From: Acidobacteriota bacterium
GTDB taxonomy: Bacteria; Acidobacteriota; Terriglobia; Acidiferrales; UBA7541
Reading direction: 5' to 3'
Length of the DNA: 64,000 nt
Assembly: GCA_013289825.1 (NCBI GenBank)
Contig: JABCZF010000017.1
Span: forward strand, 36,658 to 100,657
The notes beneath the pieces are model-generated. The model was not told the origin of the DNA and did no database searches. It saw only the letters and a list, made by a program, of their open reading frames with translations. Shown here piece by piece: positions 8,421-18,254 of this stretch; the stretch's first letter is position 1; every line of letters begins with the position of its first letter. The position numbers and the translations under genes were made by a program.

Positions 8421-11270
8421 TTATTCCGCGTACACGCGGCAGTCGAGAACGTCGCGGACTTTTTGCGCCAGCGCGCCCGGCGTAAAAGGCTTCTGCAAGA
8501 AAGATAAACCCGCCTCCAGCACCCCGCCCTGCGCCAGTACGTTGTCAGTGTAACCAGACATGTACAGCACCCGCGTTCTCGGATTCCGCGCCGTAATCCG
8601 CCGAGCTAGCTCCCGCCCGCTGGTCCCCGGCATAATAATGTCCGTCAACAAAAGATGAATTTTCCCTCTGTACTTTTCGCTCAACTGCTCGGCTTCCTTC
8701 GTACTCTTCGCCGCCACTACCAAATAGCCTTTCGCGGAAAGAATCCGGCTGGCCAGCTCGCGCACAGCTTCTTCGTCTTCGACCAGCAAAATAGTTTCGC
8801 TACCCGCGCCCGCCGCGGGAATTTCCACCGCATCCGGCTTGGCCTCCACTTGCTCTGCGACGCGCGGCAGATATACTTTGAAGGTAGTTCCTCTGCCGGG
8901 TTCGCTGTACACCCAGATGTATCCCCCGCTCTGCTTCACGATGCCATAAACAGTCGACAGGCCAAGTCCCGTTCCCCGGCCACTCTCCTTCGTCGTATAA
9001 AACGGCTCGAAGATATGCGCCACGGTCTCGGGACCCATGCCCATCCCGCTGTCTGAGACCGCCAGCATGACATAAGGCCCCGGCTTGACGGCGACATGAT
9101 CGCGCGCATAGAAAGTATCCAAATCCACGTTCACTGTTTCCACCGTCAAGCGTCCGCCCTTCGGCATGGCGTCGCGTGCGTTCACCACAAGATTCATAAT
9201 CACTTGTTCGACCTGAGCCGGATCAGCTTTCACGTGTCCCACGTTTGCCCCGCAGCGCGTCACCATCTCGATGTGTTCCCCCATCAACCGGCCCAAGAGT
9301 TTGTCCAGCCCCAGCACAATGGCGTTCAGATCGATAACCTTCGGCTGCAGAACTTGCCGCCGGCTGAAAGCCAGCAATTGGCGGATGAGCATCGAAGCCC
9401 GTTCCGCCGCATTCTCAATCTGCTGAACATCCGCCCGCAACTCCGGCTGAATCCCCGCCCTTTGCACCGCCAGCTCTGCATAGCCCTTGATGATCGTCAA
9501 AAGATTGTTGAAGTCGTGCGCGATACCACCCGCGAGCCGGCCAACGGCTTCCATTCTTCGCGACTGCTGCAATTGATTTTCCAGCAACTTCCGCTCCGTA
9601 ATGTCGACGATGATGCCTTCCAACACCGGATGGCTGTAACTTCCGGAACCCACCACCGCGGTGTCGCTAACCCAGATCACCGCGCCATCTTTGCGCACAA
9701 TCCGGTATTCCGCCTGAAATCGCTCACCGCGCAAGCTGGCTGCTTCCGCGGCCTCAACAACAGAGAGATCTTCCGGTGGAATGTGACGCGTCCAGTCGCT
9801 GGAGCTGACCAGCCATTCCTCCTGCGAGTAGCCCGTTATGGCCTCGACCTGGGGACTGACATAGTGCCATTGGCCGTGGATACCAAGTTCCGCGATATAA
9901 CTGATCGCGGCGACCTGTTCCACAAGCGTGCGATATTTGTTTTCAGCGTCGACACGCGCCTGCTCCGCTTCCTTTCGCGCAGTGATATCGTGGCCGATGC
10001 ATGCGGTAACCCCGTTGGCCAAAGAAGTTATCGCCATTTCCACGGGTATGGCCGTTCCGTCGCGCCGCCGCAGGCTGATTTGCCCGGACCATTTGCCCTC
10101 CGCCTCGAGGGTCTTGCTCACCGGCTCTTGGATCAACTGGACATCGCGCGGGTCGTAAATCTTCTGCCAGTGAACGCCCAGCATGGACTCTGGACTTTCG
10201 TGGCCCATCATGCGGGCAAACGCCGCGTTCACATAAACGTGTTCTCCGCTCTCCCCGATGATGGAGATTCCGTCCGCCGTGGAATCCATAGCCAGAGCCT
10301 GCCGGCGCACTATCTCGGCGGTTTTTACCTCGCGGTATGCGCTGATGCCGACGCGCAATGCGAAGCAAAGAATGGAAACTCCCAAGAGCGAAAACCGCAG
10401 AATGCGCCATTCGGAAGGGAATTGCGCCACCTGCACCAAAACAATCAGCGGCGCCAACACGAAGAACGCGTTGGTCATGATGACTCCGCTGAAAGTTTTC
10501 CGGCCGCGTGGCCACGCGGTTTGCTTGGCCTCGGGTGGTTGCCAACGTGCCGCCCAGAACGCACCCCAAAGAAACGGTAGCGTCCAGCACAGGTCAGCAA
10601 GCGTTCCGGTGGGTGTCGCCTTGGTGTAGTGAAGGTATGCAGACAAGGCGGAGCTGGCAGTAAAGATGGAAAAATAGAGCGCAAAACCCGTATACAGATT
10701 ACGAATCTCGGGAGCTCGCGCCCGGGCAATTTGAATACAGGCGAGTGCAATGATGGCTAGCTCTTCACCAAACTCCATCCAAAGCTGACGTGCGGAGATG
10801 CTCTGTTGCTGGAGCTGCGGCGACGGTACGTAGTAGAGCCCAAGAAACACAAAGAAGAAAACAATCGCGACCTGTACGAAATCCAGGAGAAACTCGGGTT
10901 CAAAGCGCGCCGAATCCTTGTCTTGATCGAGGAACAGTACCATCGCAAAGAAGATTCCCTGCACGCTGAAAAAGAAACGCACGGCGGAATCCGCCGCCGG
11001 TTTGGTGTGCAGTACGAGTTCGTAGTACATCCACCCGAGGTTCGCCACGCCCCAAGCGGCCATGCCGCAGCCCACCAGCGCCCAGAACGGCCGAGCCATC
11101 CCGCGCCCGCGCCGCGAAGCACCAAAACACATCACTGCAGCCAGAACACTTGCCGATACTTCGAGCAGATTTGCGAGAAATGTGCCGGCGGGCGACACCC
11201 CTAGAATCAACGCTTGCGCCAGGTGAGCGCCGACAATCGTGGCCGCAAGAATGAGGAGCTTTCTGGACAT
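8421..11270 (-). CDS. Hybrid PAS sensor histidine kinase with C-terminal receiver
   Basis: The start ATG at 11270 (AGCAGGA upstream) gives 949 residues; longer forms from 11462 add unlikely sequence. The N-terminus holds about eight to nine membrane segments forming an integral sensory region (residues 1 to ~310). Two PAS domains follow ('ALAMDSTADGISIIGESGEHVYVN' and 'SYIAELGIHGQWHYVSPQVEAITGYS'). Then come the HisKA H-box 'VGRLAGGIAHDFNNLLT', the ATPase N-box 'VNARDAMP' and G-boxes 'SDSGMGMG' and 'GRGTGLGLS', and a receiver domain with 'ILLVEDEE' and phosphoacceptor 'LLTDIIMPG'. No response regulator with an output domain is adjacent, so it probably feeds a phosphorelay elsewhere. It is divergent from the radical SAM gene. 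Confidence 0.95.
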   Translation of the reverse strand: MSRKLLILAATIVGAHLAQALILGVSPAGTFLANLLEVSASVLAAVMCFGASRRGRGMARPFWALVGCGMAAWGVANLGWMYYELVLHTKPAADSAVRFFFSVQGIFFAMVLFLDQDKDSARFEPEFLLDFVQVAIVFFFVFLGLYYVPSPQLQQQSISARQLWMEFGEELAIIALACIQIARARAPEIRNLYTGFALYFSIFTASSALSAYLHYTKATPTGTLADLCWTLPFLWGAFWAARWQPPEAKQTAWPRGRKTFSGVIMTNAFFVLAPLIVLVQVAQFPSEWRILRFSLLGVSILCFALRVGISAYREVKTAEIVRRQALAMDSTADGISIIGESGEHVYVNAAFARMMGHESPESMLGVHWQKIYDPRDVQLIQEPVSKTLEAEGKWSGQISLRRRDGTAIPVEMAITSLANGVTACIGHDITARKEAEQARVDAENKYRTLVEQVAAISYIAELGIHGQWHYVSPQVEAITGYSQEEWLVSSSDWTRHIPPEDLSVVEAAEAASLRGERFQAEYRIVRKDGAVIWVSDTAVVGSGSYSHPVLEGIIVDITERKLLENQLQQSRRMEAVGRLAGGIAHDFNNLLTIIKGYAELAVQRAGIQPELRADVQQIENAAERASMLIRQLLAFSRRQVLQPKVIDLNAIVLGLDKLLGRLMGEHIEMVTRCGANVGHVKADPAQVEQVIMNLVVNARDAMPKGGRLTVETVNVDLDTFYARDHVAVKPGPYVMLAVSDSGMGMGPETVAHIFEPFYTTKESGRGTGLGLSTVYGIVKQSGGYIWVYSEPGRGTTFKVYLPRVAEQVEAKPDAVEIPAAGAGSETILLVEDEEAVRELASRILSAKGYLVVAAKSTKEAEQLSEKYRGKIHLLLTDIIMPGTSGRELARRITARNPRTRVLYMSGYTDNVLAQGGVLEAGLSFLQKPFTPGALAQKVRDVLDCRVYAE

Positions 11271-11559
11271 TCCTGCTCGTTCCCTAAGAGTTGAAACCGG
11301 ATGATCCTGGATTCCAAGTTTAACCGAATGAATAGAGAGAAGCGGCGAGGTTGCGGGGTGCGTGCCTTGGCATGCAACGGGCCAACGAGCCCCGAAAATC
11401 GCCGGGAAGCTAGGTTTACTCAGCAGTCTGGCTGCGGTAGACTCGCCGAGAAGTTCTGGCACTCCACCCGGCGGTTCATTTTGAATCTTTTGAAAAAAAC
11501 GTTAGAAGTTCCGCTCAGCAAGGAAGCAGCCTGGAGCACCCCCCGAGCATCTAAAACAC

Positions 11560-12636
11560 ATGACCACCGTTCGGCTTAGTCCAAGTATTACCCCGCGCGA
11601 GATTTTGAGCGCTTGGGGAAAAATCTTAAGCGGCAAAGCGCCCATGCTCTCCATCGAAATCACGCGCGAATGCCCGCTCAGTTGTCCCGGCTGCTACGCC
11701 TATGGCGATGCGCACCTCGGCGGCGGCAAACTTCTCACCGACCTGAAGGATTTTCGCGGCGACGCCCTGGTCCATGGCGTGCTCGATTTGGTGCGCAAAA
11801 ACCAGCCCATGCACGTCTCTCTAGTGGGTGGCGAGCCGCTCGTCCGGCATCGTGAACTGAGTGCCATTCTGCCCGCTCTCAGCGCCATGAAGGTCTTCTC
11901 TCTGGTGGTAACCAGCGGCATAATCCCAATTCCCATGGAATGGATGGATCTGCCCCGCGTTCGCGTGGCCATCTCCGTCGACGGCCTGCCCGAGCACCAC
12001 GACATCCGCCGCAAACCCGCTACCTACGAGCGCCTGCTAAAAAATATCGATGGCCGCAGAGTGAATATCCACTGGGTGATCACGCGTCCGATGTTCGAGC
12101 GCCCCAGCTATCTGGAAGAATACGTCTCATTTTGGAATGCCCGGCCTGAGGTCGATCACATTTGGGTGAGCCTGTACACGCCTCAGATCGGCGAAGAAAG
12201 TGCAGAAAAGCTGACTCCCGAAGACCGGCAAAAAGTAGCCCGTACCTTGCCGTCCTTGGCGCGGAAATATCCCAAGTTTTTGATGAACGATGGCGTCGCC
12301 CGGGCCTTCCTCCACCCTCCGGAGAAGCCCGCCGACTGCCTGTTTGCCAAAATGTCTGCGAACTATTCCGCCGATTTGGAGACGCGCGTCGAGCCTTGCG
12401 TCTTCGGCGGTTCTCCCAACTGCGCCGAGTGCGGATGTGCCGCCAGCAGCGGCTTGCACTGGATTCGCACCGTCAAGGTCGCCGGTCCTCTCCGCGTCGG
12501 ACACTTTGTAGGCGGTTCGGTCGGCATTGGCTCGCTCGTCAACCGTCTGCGCCGCGGCGAAGGTGGGCCATCGCGGTGGGGCTCCGGCGGTCCTCAGACT
12601 GGCGACAAGCCTGAACTGGTTCAGATCGCGATGTAG
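11560..12636 (+). CDS. Radical SAM protein with C-terminal cysteine cluster
   Basis: 358 residues. The 4Fe-4S motif C38-x3-C42-x2-C45 lies in 'ITRECPLSCPGCYAYG', followed by the SAM-binding 'SLVGGEPLVR' and 'VAISVDGLPEHHD', the signatures of the MoaA/SPASM branch. Near residues 260-300 is a second set of cysteines ('CLFAKM', then 'EPCVFGGSPNCAECGCA'), suggesting an auxiliary cluster as in SPASM or twitch domains. The C-terminal ~50 residues are Gly/Arg-rich. No precursor peptide or biosynthetic partner is visible. The ribosome-binding site is weak. Could be a peptide- or lipid-modifying enzyme; the substrate is not known. Confidence 0.85.
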   Translation: MTTVRLSPSITPREILSAWGKILSGKAPMLSIEITRECPLSCPGCYAYGDAHLGGGKLLTDLKDFRGDALVHGVLDLVRKNQPMHVSLVGGEPLVRHRELSAILPALSAMKVFSLVVTSGIIPIPMEWMDLPRVRVAISVDGLPEHHDIRRKPATYERLLKNIDGRRVNIHWVITRPMFERPSYLEEYVSFWNARPEVDHIWVSLYTPQIGEESAEKLTPEDRQKVARTLPSLARKYPKFLMNDGVARAFLHPPEKPADCLFAKMSANYSADLETRVEPCVFGGSPNCAECGCAASSGLHWIRTVKVAGPLRVGHFVGGSVGIGSLVNRLRRGEGGPSRWGSGGPQTGDKPELVQIAM

Positions 12637-12796
12637 TGCGCGCTACTAAAAATCCTCGCTGACCTGATCCAGTTCCTCGATCCCCAGAATTCCGTTGAAC
12701 CAGACACTTCGTGGATTTCCGCTGGCGTTCTTGCGGTAGTACAAAATTCCGATATCTTTGATTGGCGCTGCTGTCGGCAGCACAAGCGCCAGTTTC

Positions 12797-14599
12797 TTAG
12801 CGGTTTTCGAATGGATAACGGTCCTGCGATTGCACCGCTACGGCAACTCTCCGGCGCAACGCGATGGTGTCGACCGGTGCACGCTTGCCGAAACGCTTCA
12901 GAACCGCCATCTGCGTCGTTAGCATATCTCCTTCATGAACCGCCGCGATGGCGCGCTTGGCTTCGTGCTCGACGCGCTCGGCGGCCTCAGCGATAAAAAC
13001 ACAAGCGGCGTCGATCATGGTTTGTGATGCGGATTCACCCTTGGCTGCGGCCGCCTTCTGCGCGCGAAGCAAGCAAGACTCCATAGCATAAACTTCCATC
13101 ACCACATTCGAAAGGGCCCCGATGAGTTCCTGCTCTTCGCCGAGTTTATCGCGGAATTTCTGGACCGCACCGCCGGCCGCCTGCAGAAACATTTTCTTGG
13201 CATTGGCCACCACGCGGGCTTCCTCCGCTAGCACGCCTTCTGGCGCTTGTTCAAAAGATGGCCCAGCGAGAATTTCGTCCGCCAGCTTCATCGCCGCGGG
13301 GATCAGCGCAAGCTGCCCGCCCATCGCGCGCTTCATCAGCATCTGGATGATCAGCATGCGGTTGATTTCATTGGTGCCCTCAAAAATTCGGTTGATGCGC
13401 GAATCGCGGTACGCGCGGCACACCGGGTAGTCTTCATGAAAGCCATACCCGCCGAAAATCTGCACGCCTTCATCGACGACATAGTCCAACATCTCGCTTC
13501 CATACACCTTGGCGATGGAGCTCTCGATGGCGTACTCTTCGAGTACTTTCATGGTGTTCTGGATTTTGTCTCCCGACCCCGAGGCCGCAACCATCGCCGC
13601 CTCGATGTTTCCAGCCGAGCGGTAGACCATCGATTCCACGCCGAAAATCTGAATGGCCATTTCCGCCAGCTTTTCCTTCATCAACCCGAAATCGCCGATC
13701 TGCTTGCCGAACGCCTTCCTCTCCTTAGAATACTTGGAAGAATTCTGCAACACATGCTTTGACCCGCCAACACAGGACGCCCCGAGCGTGAACCTGCCCG
13801 CGTTCAATATGTTGAACGCCACGATGTGCCCGCGGCCGATGTCATGAAGCACGTTTTCCTTGGGCACCCTGCAATTCTCGAGGAAGATCGGCGTCGTCGA
13901 GCTGCCGTGAATGCCCATCTTGTGCTCTTCGTTCCCCGGTTTGAATCCAGGGAAGGTCCGCTCAACGATGAACGCTGTGAACTTTTCCCCGTTGACCTTC
14001 GCGAACACGATGTAAACATCTGCGAATCCGCCGTTGGTGATCCACATTTTCTGGCCGTTCAGGATGTAATGCGTGCCTTCCGCATTCAACTCCGCGCGGG
14101 TCAGGGAGTTCTGCGAGTCCGACCCGGCTTGCGGCTCGGAAAGACAATAAGCGCCGATCCATTCGCCCGTCGCCAGTTTCGGCAGATACTTTTTCTTCTG
14201 CTCCTCGTTTCCGAAATACACGATGGGCAGCGTTCCGATGCCCGCGTGCGCGCCGTGGGTTACCGCGAATCCGCCATAAATCGAAAGTTTTTCTGTGAGC
14301 ACGGTCGCGGCGATTTTGTCGAGGCCCGCACCGCCATACTGCTCCGGAATTCCGCCGCTCAGCAAGCCAACCTCCCCGGCCTTTTTAATTAGCTCGGGCA
14401 TCAGGCCGGGCTTCTTGTTCTCCAGCTCTTTCACCAGGGGCAGAACTTCCTTGACAACAAATTCCTCCGCGGTCTGGCCGATCAGCTTCTGGTCATCGGT
14501 AAGATCCGCGGGCGTGAAAACCTCCTGCGGAAGAGCTGTCTCGAGAAGAAAACTGCCGCCCTTGGCGGCGGGTTTGGTGGTAATCGTTAGGGTGGCCAT
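12797..14599 (-). CDS. Acyl-CoA dehydrogenase, (very) long-chain type with C-terminal extension
   Basis: Start chosen at ATG 14599 (the second of two adjacent ATGs; AAGGAG lies six bases upstream of it), giving ~600 residues, the size of the VLCAD/ACAD9-like class rather than the 380-residue short class. Visible: FAD/substrate loops 'YCLSEPQAGSDSQNSLT' and 'WITNGGFADVYIVFAKV', and the catalytic-glutamate loop 'RIFEGTNEINRMLI', with an additional helical C-terminal domain. It performs the first oxidation of beta-oxidation, passing electrons to ETF. The thiolase at 17-18.2 kb and an SDR lie nearby on the same strand, consistent with fatty-acid degradation, but they are not in one operon. Confidence 0.95.
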   Translation of the reverse strand: MATLTITTKPAAKGGSFLLETALPQEVFTPADLTDDQKLIGQTAEEFVVKEVLPLVKELENKKPGLMPELIKKAGEVGLLSGGIPEQYGGAGLDKIAATVLTEKLSIYGGFAVTHGAHAGIGTLPIVYFGNEEQKKKYLPKLATGEWIGAYCLSEPQAGSDSQNSLTRAELNAEGTHYILNGQKMWITNGGFADVYIVFAKVNGEKFTAFIVERTFPGFKPGNEEHKMGIHGSSTTPIFLENCRVPKENVLHDIGRGHIVAFNILNAGRFTLGASCVGGSKHVLQNSSKYSKERKAFGKQIGDFGLMKEKLAEMAIQIFGVESMVYRSAGNIEAAMVAASGSGDKIQNTMKVLEEYAIESSIAKVYGSEMLDYVVDEGVQIFGGYGFHEDYPVCRAYRDSRINRIFEGTNEINRMLIIQMLMKRAMGGQLALIPAAMKLADEILAGPSFEQAPEGVLAEEARVVANAKKMFLQAAGGAVQKFRDKLGEEQELIGALSNVVMEVYAMESCLLRAQKAAAAKGESASQTMIDAACVFIAEAAERVEHEAKRAIAAVHEGDMLTTQMAVLKRFGKRAPVDTIALRRRVAVAVQSQDRYPFENR

Positions 14600-14900
14600 C
14601 ATGGTCTCCTTGTGGCTTGCTCTCGTACTCGCGCGACTATCCTGGATTTTGGTCACACGCCTCAAACGTGGGCGTCTCGAATGCCAGTGGATGGTGGTCC
14701 GAAGCTTTGTGAGACAAGCCATTTTACTCCTGCGAACGGTTCGAGGTAAACACCGTTAACCGGGCCACGTAAGGGCGCCAGCGGCAGCCGTAGGGTGCCG
14801 GTAAAGTCCGCGCTTGAATAGACCACAAAATAGTTCTTGACAAAATAATTGGTCTGTTCAAAACTGCGCTCGCGTTTTTCGCGAGAGGCTCCTCCAAGGC

Positions 14901-15626
14901 ATGCGCATCACCCGTAGCGGCGATTGGAAAATCCCCAGCACGCGCCCCCCGAACCTCTCCGCGGCCACTGGCAGCTGTAGTCTCGATCTCGTCCGCGAAC
15001 CTGCGCAGGCCGCCATCTTGCTCCATCATCCCCTTCGGCTGAAGATTCTCGCCGCCCTCCTCGAGCCCGATTCCGCGACGGCCGTCGCCAGGCGCATGAA
15101 ACTGCCCCGGCAGACCGTGAACTATCATGTCCGCGAACTGGCGCGAGCTCGCCTGCTGGTGCGCACTGGCCGCCGTCGTTGCCGGCATCTCTTCGAACAA
15201 TGCTATGTGGCAACGGCCCGCGGCTACGTGCTTTCTCCGGAATTACTGGGCAAACTCGCCGCCGACCCCGCCCAAGTGGCGGACACCTTCTCGGCGAATT
15301 ATCTGCTGGGGCTCGCGTCCAAGCTGCAATCTGAACTGGCGCGTTCTGTGCAGCTGGCGGCCGCAGCAGGGGAGCATCTCGCAACACTTTCGATCAACAC
15401 GGAGTTGCGATTTACGTCCCCCGAACAGCGAGCCGTGTTCACCGAGGAATTGCAGCGCACCCTTGTCGACGTGGCCGCTCGGCACAGTTCCCCCTTTGCC
15501 AAAGCCGATGGCTCGCCTGCCGAAGGCCGGCCGTTTCGATTGGTCGTCGGTTGCTATCCGATTCCCCCAAGGAAGGATCAAGAACCCCGGTCGCATACCG
15601 GGAACGATCCAGGAAGCGCGTCCTGA
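14901..15626 (+). CDS. ArsR-like winged-helix transcriptional regulator
   Basis: 241 residues. Residues ~35-100 contain a winged helix of the ArsR type: 'LLHHPLRLKILAALLEPDSATAVARRMKLPRQTVNYHVRELARARLLV'. The following 140 residues are an Ala-rich helical region with a terminal beta segment, longer than canonical ArsR proteins, as in regulators paired with SRPBCC proteins. The 3' end overlaps a degraded SRPBCC gene (CTGA where an ATGA overlap would be expected). A TTGACA element lies at 14837-14842, but no convincing -10 partner was found. Targets unknown. Confidence 0.8.
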   Translation: MRITRSGDWKIPSTRPPNLSAATGSCSLDLVREPAQAAILLHHPLRLKILAALLEPDSATAVARRMKLPRQTVNYHVRELARARLLVRTGRRRCRHLFEQCYVATARGYVLSPELLGKLAADPAQVADTFSANYLLGLASKLQSELARSVQLAAAAGEHLATLSINTELRFTSPEQRAVFTEELQRTLVDVAARHSSPFAKADGSPAEGRPFRLVVGCYPIPPRKDQEPRSHTGNDPGSAS

Positions 15627-16121
15627 CCGACAAACCGGAAAACAAGCCGATTGAGCCCCTTGGACGGATTATACGAGCCGAGATCCGCACCAGAGCCAAG
15701 CCCGAGCAGGCCTACGATGCCTGGGCCGGCCCGGAGAAAATTGCCCCCTGGTTTCCCGACCGCGCCGAAGGCCGGGCCGAGCCCGGCGCGACTATCACCT
15801 GGATCTTCGACAAGTTTGATTACCGCATTCCCTATGAAGTGCTGATCGCCCAGCCCGCCCGGAAATTTGCAGGCCCCGTTCGAAGGAGAAGCGCTCGTCT
15901 ACCGCACGGAATTCTCAGCCGGTGGCACCACCCTAAAGCTGCGCAACGTCACCGGCGTTGTCAGTCCTGGAAAACTCGTCAGCGAGGAGTACATCGCCAC
16001 TAGAGACGCGCCGGAATCCTTGCTAGTAACTGTCGAAGCGCAAAAAAACGCTGACCTCCCCGCGCATGTGCCACCACCGAGGAGCCACGTTATTTCGCGG
16101 CAGCCCCGCCCGAATCTTTAA
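15623..16121 (+). pseudogene. Frameshifted SRPBCC (AHSA1/START-like) domain gene
   Basis: The first part reads from CTG 15623 ('LTDKPENKPIEPLGRIIRAE', 'AKPEQAYDAWAGPEKIAPWFPDRAEG', 'VLIAQPARKFA'), typical of AHSA1-type SRPBCC proteins. Near 15870-15880 the frame must shift to continue with 'QAPFEGEALVYRTEFSAGGTTLKLRNVTG' and 'SLLVTVEAQKN'. The normal start codon also seems lost: CTG stands where an ATG overlapping the upstream stop would be expected, though AGGAAG lies just upstream. Both defects point to a pseudogene, unless the frameshift is a sequencing error. The 3' end runs into the convergent cupin gene. Confidence 0.72.
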
Positions 16122-16914
16122 ACGTGATCAGCACAAACTTCGACTTCGTTCCCAGCAAATCCACCACCTTGCGCGAAGTCCCCGCAGGCAACCACAACAC
16201 GTCAGCTTCGTGCAGAAATGCAGCGTGCTCGCCCCCAAGTGAAACCTCCAGGTTCGCATTGCTCATCGCAATCAGAAGAGTAGCCGCCCGTGGCGCGGCC
16301 TCCTCATAATCTTTTCCCCCCTCGATGGTCACCATGTCCAAGCGAACTTCATCGCTCTCAAAACAAGCGACCATTTGTTCGAACGGCACCTGGTCGTTTT
16401 GTTTTGCGCCAGCAGCGCTCTGCGGGCATCCACCCAAGGGACGATCGCCGCTCTTATCCCCAAGATTCCGGGGCGAACCCTGCGGGTGCGCCAGCTCCGC
16501 TGTAACGTTATGAAACTGAATGCCTGCATCTGTCCGCGCAATATGCGCAAACCCTCCCGCCGAATAACGCGTCGATCCGTCCTCCAGCGTCAAATGCGCT
16601 TCCGGCTTTCCCACCACAGCATTGATAACGTCGGTCGTCCCCACAGTTAAATAGATGTAAGGCAAATCGTGTTGATGAAGCAGCGTGGCATCCAACGGCG
16701 GCAACGTAACGTTGTAAACGTGCACGTAGTCGTTCTGAAACAAAAGCACGTGATGCGGCTCCGCTTTCACCGGAACGGCACCCGCCGCCTTGATAGGACT
16801 CTGAACCTCTATCTGGATGTCCTTTTTTACGTCCGAAGTACTCGGAGCCGGCGTCTGCGCCACAACTACGGGCGCAAACACCACAGCAAGTGCGGGCAAC
16901 ACGGCAATCTTCAT
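16090..16914 (-). CDS. Exported cupin-fold protein
   Basis: 274 residues with a Sec signal peptide (MKIAVLPALAVVFAPVVVAQ). Two cupin-like segments are visible: the first around 'DATLLHQHDLPYIYLTVG', with a His-x-His metal-ligand pair, and the second around 'VSLGGEHAAFLHEADVLWLPAGTSRKVVDL'. Likely a bicupin acting in the periplasm; the catalytic role is unknown and such proteins can be metal-binding sensors or dioxygenase-like enzymes. GAGGA precedes the ATG at nine bases. The 3' end overlaps the decayed SRPBCC gene by about 30 bases tail to tail. A Gly/Pro-rich insert (~145-175) separates the halves. Confidence 0.75.
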   Translation of the reverse strand: MKIAVLPALAVVFAPVVVAQTPAPSTSDVKKDIQIEVQSPIKAAGAVPVKAEPHHVLLFQNDYVHVYNVTLPPLDATLLHQHDLPYIYLTVGTTDVINAVVGKPEAHLTLEDGSTRYSAGGFAHIARTDAGIQFHNVTAELAHPQGSPRNLGDKSGDRPLGGCPQSAAGAKQNDQVPFEQMVACFESDEVRLDMVTIEGGKDYEEAAPRAATLLIAMSNANLEVSLGGEHAAFLHEADVLWLPAGTSRKVVDLLGTKSKFVLITFKDSGGAAAK

Positions 16915-17024
16915 CGCGACAAATCCTCGGATCGCAGGCAGCGTACTGCTAAGTTAAACGCCTCGCAGCGTGGAAACGTTACAGGTAGGACCAACGGGGT
17001 GTCAAACGCCCGTCGGACTTCTGA

Positions 17025-18254
17025 CTACAGCCGCTCCAAAATCCCCGCGGCTCCCATCCCCCCGCCGATGCACATAGTCACCATGCCGTAGCGCGCGTTG
17101 CGCCGCCGCAATTCGCGCAGAATGGTCGCCGTAAGTTTCGCACCGGTGCACCCCAGCGGATGCCCAAGTGCAATGGCGCCCCCATTTGGATTCACCCGCG
17201 CAGGATCAAGCCCGGCCTGCTGAATCACCGCCAGAGACTGCGCCGCAAACGCCTCGTTCAATTCGAACACCGCGATGTCGTTCAAGCCCAGCCCCGCCAG
17301 TTTCAGCGCCTTAGGAATCGCCGCCACCGGACCGATCCCAAACTCTTCCGGCAAAACGCCAGCGGTGGCATAAGCCACAAACCGCGCCAGCGGTTTCAAC
17401 CCCAGCGCTTTCGCACGTTCGTCGCTCATCACCACGGCCGCCGCCGCTCCATCGCTCATCTGCGAACTGTTCCCCGCGGTCACCGTTCCCTTGACATGAA
17501 ACGCTGGCTTCAGCTTAGCCAAAGCCTCCAGCGAAGTATCCGCCCGCGGCCCCTCGTCAGTTTCAAACGTAAAAGTTTGCGTAGCCGCTTTTGCCGCAGC
17601 CTTCGCCGTCCCACTCCCCGAAGCACTCCCGCAAGAACTGCCGTTCCCGTTAGCCACCGCCGTTATCTTCACCTGCACCGGAACGGTTTCTTCCTTGAAA
17701 TGTCCCGCCGCAATAGCCGCCAGTGCCTTCTTGTGCGACTCGACAGAAAACTGGTCCGCCTGCTCCCGCGTAATCCCAAACTTCCGCGCAATGTTCTCCG
17801 TCCCCAAGCCCATATTGATATAAGTATCCGGATTGTGATCCACCAGCCACGGGTTCGGCGAAACTTTGTTGCCTCCCATGGGCACCATGGTCATCGATTC
17901 GGTTCCGCCGGCCACAATCACCTGCGCCGCCCCCGCGCGAATGCGCTCCGCCGCAATGGCAATCGCCTGCAACCCCGAAGAACAAAACCGGTTCACCGTC
18001 ATTGCCGAGGTCTCAATCGGCAGCCCCGCGCGCAGCGCCGCAATGCGCGCCACGTTCATCCCCTGTTCCCCCTCCGGCATCGCGCACCCAAGAATCACAT
18101 CATCAATTTCCTTCGCGTCTAGTCCTGGCACTCGCGCCAGCGCTTCCCTGATAGCCAACGCGGCCAAATCATCCGGACGCGTCGCGCGCAACGACCCCTT
18201 AAACGCTTTTCCAACAGGTGTTCGAACGGAAGAAACAATCACAGGTTCAGCCAT
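17025..18254 (-). CDS. Acetyl-CoA C-acyltransferase (thiolase)
   Basis: 409 residues; GGAGG six bases before the ATG. The nucleophilic cysteine is C91 in '[14 protein letters not shown]'. The C-terminal catalytic elements are '[17 protein letters not shown]' (His) and '[15 protein letters not shown]' (second Cys). It catalyses the thiolytic last step of beta-oxidation (or the reverse). An unusual low-complexity stretch of Gly/Ser/Ala/Lys at residues ~199-227 ('[15 protein letters not shown]...') interrupts the usual loop domain just before '[20 protein letters not shown]'. Monocistronic by spacing; likely works with the acyl-CoA dehydrogenase at 12.8-14.6 kb. Confidence 0.95.
   Translation of the reverse strand: MAEPVIVSSVRTPVGKAFKGSLRATRPDDLAALAIREALARVPGLDAKEIDDVILGCAMPEGEQGMNVARIAALRAGLPIETSAMTVNRFCSSGLQAIAIAAERIRAGAAQVIVAGGTESMTMVPMGGNKVSPNPWLVDHNPDTYINMGLGTENIARKFGITREQADQFSVESHKKALAAIAAGHFKEETVPVQVKITAVANGNGSSCGSASGSGTAKAAAKAATQTFTFETDEGPRADTSLEALAKLKPAFHVKGTVTAGNSSQMSDGAAAAVVMSDERAKALGLKPLARFVAYATAGVLPEEFGIGPVAAIPKALKLAGLGLNDIAVFELNEAFAAQSLAVIQQAGLDPARVNPNGGAIALGHPLGCTGAKLTATILRELRRRNARYGMVTMCIGGGMGAAGILERL

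Noticed and set aside
9096..10580. 494-codon plus-strand frame opposite the sensor kinase
   Set aside because: The kinase is unambiguous by motifs; the opposite frame has no recognisable domain and is His/Arg-rich.
17160..18122. 320-codon plus-strand frame opposite the thiolase
   Set aside because: Arg/His-rich shadow of a verified thiolase gene.
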